From Streptomyces erythrochromogenes (GTDB lineage Bacteria > Actinomycetota > Actinomycetes > Streptomycetales > Streptomycetaceae), in NCBI RefSeq assembly GCF_036170895.1, contig NZ_CP108036.1, positions 3,906,001-3,970,000 of the forward strand: a stretch of DNA of 64,000 nt. The letters run 5' to 3'. Position numbers and translations under genes: made by a program. The notes under the pieces are model-generated. The model made no database searches. It was not told the DNA's origin and saw only the letters and a list, made by a program, of their open reading frames with translations. This document shows positions 58,029-64,000 of this stretch, piece after piece. Every line of letters begins with the position of its first letter. Positions within the stretch are counted from its first letter, which is position 1.

Positions 58029-58078
58029 TTTTCCTCACCCCTCCCCGCCCCTTTCCTCGTCATTCCCCGCGAGGAAAG
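58029..58078. promoter_or_regulatory. Repeated TTTCCTC operator-like region before the third transcription unit
   Basis: TTTTCCTCAC (58029-58038), the same decamer as at 55113, is followed by the inverted repeat CTTTCCTCG/CGAGGAAAG (58051-58059, 58070-58078). It lies in the 188-bp gap before the gene at 58147. Confidence 0.55.
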
Positions 58079-58146
58079 CGCACGTCCGGCCGCCCGTCCC
58101 GCCACCTACCGTGTCTCGGCGACCTGACTGAGGGAGGGCCGGGACG

Positions 58147-58836
58147 GTGGATTCTCCTGCCGAAAACAAGCGAAGTGCGGTACTGGCGCTGGCACTACTG
58201 GGTGCCCTGCTGGTCGGTAGCCTGGTCGTGCTCGTCGTCTTCGACGGCGAGGACGGCGCCGAGGCCGATGCCAAGCCCGGGGCGACCACGGCCACACGAG
58301 GCGCGGGTACGGGCAAGGGGACGGGCGCGGGTTCCGGCGCCGGGGCTGCCGCGCCGCAGTCCGGGGCGGCCTCCGGGGTGCCCCCCATCGTTCAGCCCGA
58401 CGACCTGGGCGAGGCCCACCGTGCGATGGCCGACTACATGGCGGGCCTGAACACCTTCAAGTACAGCGACGACACCGCCTCTTGGGCGCCCCGCCTGCTG
58501 GCCCTCACCGAGGGCGGCGAGCGGATGAAGAAGCTGACCGTACTGCCGACCGGCAAGGCCTGGGCCGTGTGCCAGCAGTCCAAGTGCTCCTCCGCGGGGC
58601 AGGCCTTCGTACGCCGGGACGCGCTGATCGCCGACGAACTCACGCGCGGCAGCGGTCAGACGATCTCGAGCGTGGTGGAAGTGACCGCGACCCGCTCGAA
58701 CGACGGCACCAAGGCCGAGACCGAGACCAACACCTGGCTGGTGAGCGCGCGCAAGAGCGGCGGCAAGTGGCAGGTGAACGGCTTCGACATATACGGCCTG
58801 GGCAACGTGGGCGCGCCCGAGCCCCAGGGAGGGTGA
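58147..58836 (+). CDS. Membrane-anchored secretion-cluster protein, possibly VirB8-like
   Basis: The 229-residue protein has one N-terminal membrane helix (SAVLALALLGALLVGSLVVL), a Gly/Ala-rich linker, and an extracytoplasmic domain of about 150 residues ending SARKSGGKWQVNGFDIYG. The fold could be NTF2-like, as in VirB8 and TcpC. It starts the third transcription unit and is 8 bp from the wall hydrolase gene. I do not recognise a specific family. Confidence 0.65.
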   Translation: MDSPAENKRSAVLALALLGALLVGSLVVLVVFDGEDGAEADAKPGATTATRGAGTGKGTGAGSGAGAAAPQSGAASGVPPIVQPDDLGEAHRAMADYMAGLNTFKYSDDTASWAPRLLALTEGGERMKKLTVLPTGKAWAVCQQSKCSSAGQAFVRRDALIADELTRGSGQTISSVVEVTATRSNDGTKAETETNTWLVSARKSGGKWQVNGFDIYGLGNVGAPEPQGG

Positions 58837-58843
58837 GGCACCC

Positions 58844-60883
58844 GTGGTGGCTCCTGCCGTACTGGCGGCCGCGTCGAAGGCCGCCAAGGTGGCGAAGGCC
58901 GCCAAGAGCGCGGCCCAGGTCGCCTCGGGGCAAGGCGGCGGAGGCGGAAAGAAGAAGAACAACCGCAAATGGCTGCTGCTGGTCGCCGGCGCCGGCGCGA
59001 TGCCGGCCCTCGGCATCCTGCTCGTCATCGTCATCCTGGTCAGCGCCCTCGTCGGCGGCCTGGGCGGGGGTGCCGCCCAGGCCGCCTGCGGCAACTACGG
59101 GGAGAACGCGGCGGCGGGCAACACCGGTGACAAGGCGGCGACGAACCCGATCATGCCCGCCGGCAAGATGTACATGCCGAGCGACACCGCCCGCGACGAG
59201 ATACCTCCGAAGATGATCCTCGCCTCGATGCGCGCAGCCGCACGCTACGACGGCCTCGACTGGACGATCATCGCCGGGCAGATGTACCAGGAGACCAAGT
59301 ACGGCCAGGACAAGTCCGCGGCCTCCGGCGGCGACAACGGCATGGGCTACAAGGGCCTGCTCCAGTTCGGTGATGACGCCTGGCACGACTACGGCGACGA
59401 CGGCAACGGCGACCGCCAGAAGGACCGCTACAACATCGACGACGCGGCCTTCGGCGCGGCCAACTTCATCCACGCGCTGAAGGTGGAGACCAACGCCTGG
59501 GACGCGCTGCTCACCTACTCCGGCTCGAACAAGAGCAACACCGTCTACCCCCGCGTGGTCCTCACCCAGGCCGCCCGTTACCGCGGCACCCTCACCGGCG
59601 ACAAGGACCTGATCAACCGCTGGTACGCACACCTGAAGGCCACCGTCGAGCAGAACCCAGGCTTCCCCGTCCTCGGAAAGGACGCGGACATCCCCGAGCC
59701 GGTCAACAACAACGCCCAGCCGAGCGAGGCTCTGAGCATCCGCTCCTCCGGCCCCCGCAGCTGGTCCACCCCGCCCCTCGGCGGCGGCGGACAGGGCACG
59801 ACGGCGGCCATGGCACCGGTCGCGTTCTCCCGCCCGCTCGCGGCCCCGTTCCGTCCGGACGATCCGCCGGCGACGACCGACGGCAAGAACTGGCAGTGGC
59901 CGCTCAAGGAGGGCACGTACAAGGTCGGCACCAAGTACCACGCGGAGGGTCCGCACTGGAGCCTCGGCTACCACACCGGGCTCGACCTGGAATCGCCCGT
60001 CAGCACCCCGATCTACGCCCCGGCCGACGGCAAGGTCGTCAAGCTCGGCAGCGGCGGGGCGTACGGCAACGAGACACGCCTGGAGCACGCGGGCGGCATC
60101 ATCACCCTGTACGCCCACCAGAGCACGGTCTCGGTGAAGATGGGCGACACCGTCAAGCGCGGCGACCAGATCGGCGCGGTCGGGCTCACCGGTAACACCA
60201 CGGGCGCCCACCTCCACTGGGAGGTGCTGATGCCAGGTGTCGACGACCCCTTCCGCAGCGGCCAGGACAACGGCCCCGGTCAGATCGACCCCCAGGCATG
60301 GCTGGCCGGCAAGATCACGGCGAGCCCGGACTACGGCGGCGTGCCCGGCGGCGACGGCAAGGGCAAGGGCAAGGACGCCGACTACCGCGACTGTGCCAAG
60401 AACGGCAAGGGCACCGCCGTCCCGCCGGACGGCCTCGGCTCGACCGGGCCCATCCCCGACGTCGACGACCAGGTGGTGCGGGCGGCACTCGGCTGGGCGC
60501 AGCGCGGCATCGGCAAGCCCTACGTCTGGGCGGCCGGCCGTCTGCAGGGCGACAACCCCACGTCCTTCGACTGCTCCAGCTTCACGCAGTGGATCTACTA
60601 CCAAGCCAGCGACGGAAAGATCAACATCGGCTACACCACCTACGACCAACAGCCCAACCTCAAGCCCTACAAGGTCGACCTGAGCCAGACCAAGCCGGGC
60701 GACGTGATCTTCTTCCAGCCCAGCTCGGCGGGTTCCGAACACGTCGGCATCGTCTGGGACCCGGCCAAGCACACGATCCTCCACGCCCCGAGGCCGGGCA
60801 AGAACGTCGAATTCAGCAACTGGGAGTGGCAGGGGCAGATCACGGGCGTCTACCGGGTGCCGACCGGAGGGACGTTCCCCTGA
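58844..60883 (+). CDS. T4SS wall hydrolase with three catalytic domains
   Basis: The 679-residue protein starts with a coiled N-terminus and a membrane helix (about residues 46-70). Three peptidoglycan-acting regions follow. The first is lysozyme/SLT-like with MYQETKYG (Glu150). The second is an M23-type endopeptidase with GYHTGLD (His377, Asp381) and GAHLHWE (His456, His458). The third is an NlpC/P60 domain with FDCSSF (Cys577) and SEHVGIV (His633). CwlT of ICEBs1 combines muramidase and NlpC/P60 activity; this one adds M23. It should locally open the wall for the secretion channel. Confidence 0.88.
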   Translation: MVAPAVLAAASKAAKVAKAAKSAAQVASGQGGGGGKKKNNRKWLLLVAGAGAMPALGILLVIVILVSALVGGLGGGAAQAACGNYGENAAAGNTGDKAATNPIMPAGKMYMPSDTARDEIPPKMILASMRAAARYDGLDWTIIAGQMYQETKYGQDKSAASGGDNGMGYKGLLQFGDDAWHDYGDDGNGDRQKDRYNIDDAAFGAANFIHALKVETNAWDALLTYSGSNKSNTVYPRVVLTQAARYRGTLTGDKDLINRWYAHLKATVEQNPGFPVLGKDADIPEPVNNNAQPSEALSIRSSGPRSWSTPPLGGGGQGTTAAMAPVAFSRPLAAPFRPDDPPATTDGKNWQWPLKEGTYKVGTKYHAEGPHWSLGYHTGLDLESPVSTPIYAPADGKVVKLGSGGAYGNETRLEHAGGIITLYAHQSTVSVKMGDTVKRGDQIGAVGLTGNTTGAHLHWEVLMPGVDDPFRSGQDNGPGQIDPQAWLAGKITASPDYGGVPGGDGKGKGKDADYRDCAKNGKGTAVPPDGLGSTGPIPDVDDQVVRAALGWAQRGIGKPYVWAAGRLQGDNPTSFDCSSFTQWIYYQASDGKINIGYTTYDQQPNLKPYKVDLSQTKPGDVIFFQPSSAGSEHVGIVWDPAKHTILHAPRPGKNVEFSNWEWQGQITGVYRVPTGGTFP

Positions 60884-60985
60884 CGGGACGTTCCCCCAAC
60901 CCGGCGGGCAGGCCCCGCGCCCGAAACCACCAGAAAAGGAAATGCCGGTGTCCGCCACAGGACCGGCGGAAGGAACGCCCTGACG

Positions 60986-62719
60986 ATGGCCACCGAACCA
61001 CAGAAGAAGCCGCGCGCCGAAGACGACTGGACGGTGGAGATCGTCCTGCTCGTGGTCGGCGCCCTGGCCCTCCTGTCCGCCGCCTGGCTCGCCGCCCGCC
61101 TCGGCGCGTCGTTCGTCGGCGAGCCGGATCCGCCCGGCAACCCCGTGTCCTTCGCCGTGGCCCTGGCCACGGGCGACTACGCGTGGCCGGGCGGCGCGGC
61201 CAACGCCATCGCGGCCGCCGAGGCCCTGCTGGTCGCCGGGCTGGTCACCGCCGGCTACCGGATACGGCAGCGGCTGCGAGACAAACCGGACGTGGACCGC
61301 GCCGCCCGACACATGGTGGACGGCGCGGACCTCGGCAAGCTCACCATGAAGGGGGCGGCCGCCACCGCAGAGCGCCTCGGCGTACAGGCCCAGGTGCCCG
61401 GTGTGTTCATCGGCCGGTCGGTGAAGGGCAGGCAGCCGCTGTTCGGCTCCTTCGAGGACATGCACGTCGACATCTGGGGTCCCCGTACCGGCAAGACGAC
61501 CCGGCGCGCCATCCCGGCGATCCTGAACGCCCCCGGGGCGGTGCTCGTCACCTCCAACAAGCGGGACATCGTCGACGGCACGCGCGGGCCGCGCCAGGCC
61601 CGCGGGCAGGTGTGGGTCTTCGACCCGCAGCAGGTGGCCCAGGAGCCGCCGACCTGGTGGTGGAACCCCCTCTCGTACGTCACCGACGTGGCCAAGGCCC
61701 GCAAACTGGCCGACCACTTCGCCTCGGGCTCGCGCGACGCCGATGCCTCCACCGACGCGTTCTTCGACCCTGCGGGCCAGGACCTCCTCGCCAACCTGCT
61801 GCTCGCGGCGGCGACCGCCAAGGCGTCCATCACCCAGATCTACACCTGGCTGTCCAACCCGAAGGACGACACCCCCGAGCGCATCCTGCGCAGCGCCGGG
61901 CACGTCATGCCCGCCGACTCCCTGGCGGGCGTGATCACGGCTCCCGACAAACAGCGCAGCGGCATCTACGGCGTCGCCCAGCAGATGGCGTCCTGCCTGA
62001 TCAACCCCGAGGTCAACAAGTGGGTGACCCCGATGGGTCCGACCGACCGCCCCGAGTTCGATCCCCGCGAGTTCGTCCGCACCTGCTCGACCCTCTACTC
62101 GCTCTCCCGCGAGGGCAGTGATTCCGCGGGCCCGCTGGTGACGGCGCTGACCGTGGCCGTCGTCGAGGCTGCCGAGGAGTACGCCACCACCCAGCGGGGC
62201 GGCCGGCTGTCGCTCCCCATGGTCGGGGTCCTGGACGAGGCGGCGAACGTCTGCCGCTGGCGTGCCCTGCCCGACCTCTACTCGCACTACGGATCGCGCG
62301 GCATCGTCCTGATGACGATCCTCCAGTCCTGGGCCCAGGGCGTCGAGGTGTGGGGCGACCGGGGCATGGAGAAGCTCTGGTCCGCCGCGAACATCCGGGT
62401 CTACGGTGGCGGCGTCTCCGACACCCGCTTCCTCGGCGACCTCTCGGAGCTGGCGGGCGAGTACGAGCTCCGCGAGTACTCCGCGACGCAGGAGGCCGAG
62501 TTCGGCGGCTGGTCCGGAAACCGGACGGTGAACGAGTCGGTCCGCCGCGAACGCGTGCTCCAGGTCTCCGACCTGGGCTCGATGCCCCCGGGCCGTGCCC
62601 TCGTCCTGGCCTCGGGCACCAAACCGGTCCTGGTGGAGACGATCCCCTGGTGGGAGGGCCCGTACGCCCGCGAGGTCAAGGCCTCCCTGTCCAAGTACGA
62701 CCCCGGAGCCGCCCGCTGA
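60986..62719 (+). CDS. VirD4/TraG-like coupling ATPase
   Basis: The 577-residue protein has two N-terminal hydrophobic helices, then a TraG/VirD4-type motor with Walker A GPRTGKTT (Lys170) and Walker B VGVLDEAAN (Asp417, Glu418). Coupling proteins select substrates for the T4SS. The protein ends shortly after the ATPase core without an obvious extra domain. GGAAGG precedes the ATG. It is the last gene of the secretion cluster, 102 bp after the wall hydrolase. No relaxase gene is adjacent, so the natural substrate is uncertain. Confidence 0.9.
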   Translation: MATEPQKKPRAEDDWTVEIVLLVVGALALLSAAWLAARLGASFVGEPDPPGNPVSFAVALATGDYAWPGGAANAIAAAEALLVAGLVTAGYRIRQRLRDKPDVDRAARHMVDGADLGKLTMKGAAATAERLGVQAQVPGVFIGRSVKGRQPLFGSFEDMHVDIWGPRTGKTTRRAIPAILNAPGAVLVTSNKRDIVDGTRGPRQARGQVWVFDPQQVAQEPPTWWWNPLSYVTDVAKARKLADHFASGSRDADASTDAFFDPAGQDLLANLLLAAATAKASITQIYTWLSNPKDDTPERILRSAGHVMPADSLAGVITAPDKQRSGIYGVAQQMASCLINPEVNKWVTPMGPTDRPEFDPREFVRTCSTLYSLSREGSDSAGPLVTALTVAVVEAAEEYATTQRGGRLSLPMVGVLDEAANVCRWRALPDLYSHYGSRGIVLMTILQSWAQGVEVWGDRGMEKLWSAANIRVYGGGVSDTRFLGDLSELAGEYELREYSATQEAEFGGWSGNRTVNESVRRERVLQVSDLGSMPPGRALVLASGTKPVLVETIPWWEGPYAREVKASLSKYDPGAAR

Positions 62720-62794
62720 AGTCGCTCCGGTACCGGCTCCGGCAGGCGACCTCCGAGAAACGGATCAGGGCCTTCCTGCGCTTTCCGGGGCTCG

Positions 62795-63073
62795 TCAGAA
62801 GGGGCGGGGCGACATGATGTGGGGCTCTATGGCCGGGGCCTCGAAGACGCAGCGGGGGATGCCCGGGCCGGGGGTGGCGCGGACGGAGACCTTCGTCGGG
62901 GGGTCCGTCGGGAGCTCGACACGGACGGTCACGGGGTGGTCGTGGTGGGTCGTCGCGTGGCCCGTCTCCTTGCCGTCGACCAGGACCTCGACGACCGCGG
63001 TGCGGCCGGTCTGGACCGTGGCACTGACCGAGTGGCCCGCGTGGTCGATGTGGAAGTGATGCCGCCGCCTCAT
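62795..63073 (-). CDS. 92-residue hypothetical protein
   Basis: The protein begins MRRRHHFHIDHAGHSVSATV and contains many His residues near the N-terminus (HHFHIDHAGH, ATTHHDHP). It has no membrane helix. The fold looks like a small beta-protein. GGGAGGCGG precedes the ATG. The His-rich pattern could bind metal but this is not established. It is convergent with the VirD4-like gene. Confidence 0.7.
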   Translation of the reverse strand: MRRRHHFHIDHAGHSVSATVQTGRTAVVEVLVDGKETGHATTHHDHPVTVRVELPTDPPTKVSVRATPGPGIPRCVFEAPAIEPHIMSPRPF

Positions 63074-63121
63074 GAGACCGCCTCCCGCCGCTGCCCCCAC
63101 GTCCAGGGTAGCCAACACCCC

Positions 63122-63616
63122 CTAGAAGCTCTCGTGGAGTGCGGCCAGTTCCGTGCGGGCCAGGGACGGGAGGTCCGGGGAGGGGGCTGCCGCGGCGAGG
63201 GCGTCGAGGTGGTCGAGGACCGCGGCGACGGTGGTGAAGGGGCCGACCGGGCGGAGCAGCCAGAGGCGGCCCCGGGGGCGTGGCGGGAGGCCGAGGGCGG
63301 CGAGGGCCGCGTCGGCCTCCCGGTCGAGTTCGCGCAGGTCGGGATCGGGGAGCGGGGCGCACTCCACGCCGGTGATGTGGCCGTGGCCGTCGAGTTCGGT
63401 GTCCACGGCCCAGTGGGTGGAGCGGTCGGGGATCCAGGTGCGGGCCGCGGGGGGCCAGACGTACGGGAGGAAGACCCAGCGCAGGTCCTCGGGGGCCAGC
63501 TCCCAGCCGAGCACCTCCAGCTCCCGCATCTCCGGCAGCTGGTCCGCCTCCAGCTCGCTGCGGCCGGTGCGGCGCTGTGCGAGCGGGTGCGGTGTTCCGT
63601 CCTCGTCCCACGACAT
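63122..63616 (-). CDS. 164-residue hypothetical protein
   Basis: The soluble protein starts MSWDEDGTPHPLAQRRTGRS and is rich in Trp, Pro and Leu (LGWELAPEDLRWVFLPYVWP). The C-terminal part is helical. I do not recognise it; several Streptomyces DUF families have similar composition. It lies 48 bp from the previous gene in the same direction, so they may be cotranscribed. The start codon is a reasonable guess only. Confidence 0.7.
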   Translation of the reverse strand: MSWDEDGTPHPLAQRRTGRSELEADQLPEMRELEVLGWELAPEDLRWVFLPYVWPPAARTWIPDRSTHWAVDTELDGHGHITGVECAPLPDPDLRELDREADAALAALGLPPRPRGRLWLLRPVGPFTTVAAVLDHLDALAAAAPSPDLPSLARTELAALHESF

Positions 63617-63674
63617 GCGGGCACGCTATCCGAAGCGGTGACGGATCCTCGTGACCTGCGCCGCGGGAGACCCG

Positions 63675-64000
63675 TCACGCGTCCAGGGGGTTGGCCGCGA
63701 TGCGGGCGGCCGCGCCGCTCGCGACGTAGGCGGCGGCCGCGCAGGCGGGCTTGCGCTCCGCCTGGTCCTCGACGAGGGCGGTGAAGACGGGGCCGAAGCC
63801 GGCGCGCGGGTGGGCGGCGAGGAGGCCTGCCGTGAAGGACGGGTCGAACTCGGCGAGGCGCAGGCCGGAGACGTCGGCGCTGGTGCCCACCTGCAGGAGG
63901 TGGCTCTCGGCGTCCTCGGCCGCGCCCACGTCGTCCCGCATGTGCAGGACGATGATCTCCTCGGCGCGGGCCCGGCGGTCCGCCGGCCAGCCCAGGCCCG
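63675..64000 (-). CDS. Partial hypothetical protein, N-terminus beyond window
   Basis: The visible 108 residues end ASGAAARIAANPLDA; upstream the frame stays open through EEIIVLHMRDD to the window edge, so the start is outside. It is Ala-rich, with Asp and Glu but no recognisable motif. The direction matches the previous two genes. Confidence 0.65.
   Translation of the reverse strand, partial: GLGWPADRRARAEEIIVLHMRDDVGAAEDAESHLLQVGTSADVSGLRLAEFDPSFTAGLLAAHPRAGFGPVFTALVEDQAERKPACAAAAYVASGAAARIAANPLDA

Noticed and set aside
41454..62719. Integrative conjugative element inserted at tRNA-Pro
   Set aside because: No integrase, excisionase, relaxase or repeated tRNA 3' end seen in the window. It may be a fixed chromosomal cluster; the question is kept open under findings.

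Overview
The window is high-GC actinobacterial DNA and is almost certainly a Streptomyces core-chromosome segment. The signs are GC-rich third codon positions, many GTG starts, several probable leaderless promoters, and recognisable developmental genes (bldG, wblA, a Crp gene). Gene order from the methyltransferase through hppA, anti-sigma gene, bldG, helicase, tad genes, acsA, crp and the tandem ArsA genes to wblA matches the SCO3545-SCO3582 region of S. coelicolor as I remember it. No database search was run.

1-5.9 kb (minus strand): a methyltransferase cut by the window edge, a lipoprotein, the K+-independent membrane pyrophosphatase HppA, an RsbW-like anti-sigma factor and the anti-anti-sigma factor BldG. 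5.9-13.5 kb: an MrfA-type helicase (plus) facing a seven-gene translationally coupled Tad/Flp secretion operon (minus). 13.9-18.4 kb: an HAD-IB phosphatase, an intergenic region where S. coelicolor carries a 6S-like RNA, a protein with a degenerate Fic motif, a ParA/CooC-like ATPase and a deacetylase-like lipoprotein. 18.7-26.8 kb (plus): a SulP transporter-carbonic anhydrase fusion, acsA with a DasR-like site, nhaA, a holin-like protein, an epoxide hydrolase and a 57-aa protein. 26.8-34.4 kb: MarP-like protease, two Nudix hydrolases, endonuclease III, Crp, a nucleotidyltransferase, a bL12-like small protein, an MBL hydrolase, RidA and DUF4177. 34.5-41.4 kb: two ArsA-type ATPases, wblA, a class A PBP, a YqeY protein and a phosphoesterase.

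41.45-62.7 kb: next to a tRNA-Pro(CGG) lies a complete-looking type IV secretion machine of the Gram-positive TcpC/TcpE (ICEBs1-like) kind. It has a VirB6-like channel protein, VirB4-like ATPase, TcpE-like and VirB2-like subunits, TcpC/VirB8-like protein, a three-domain wall hydrolase and a VirD4-like coupling ATPase. No relaxase, integrase or att repeat is visible. On either side of the central divergent promoter sits a copy of a two-gene cassette: a small protein whose gene overlaps by GTGA the gene of a larger protein. Both larger proteins carry a W...LE...WxxxS...E residue order resembling eukaryotic ADP-ribosyl cyclases (CD38/Aplysia), followed by a Pro/Gln/Ala-rich tail. A third, orphan copy of the small protein lies beside one cassette. 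I infer a T4SS-linked NAD-consuming effector/immunity-like system. This is the most interesting part of the window and is unproven.

The last 1.3 kb holds three minus-strand genes of unknown function, the last one truncated.
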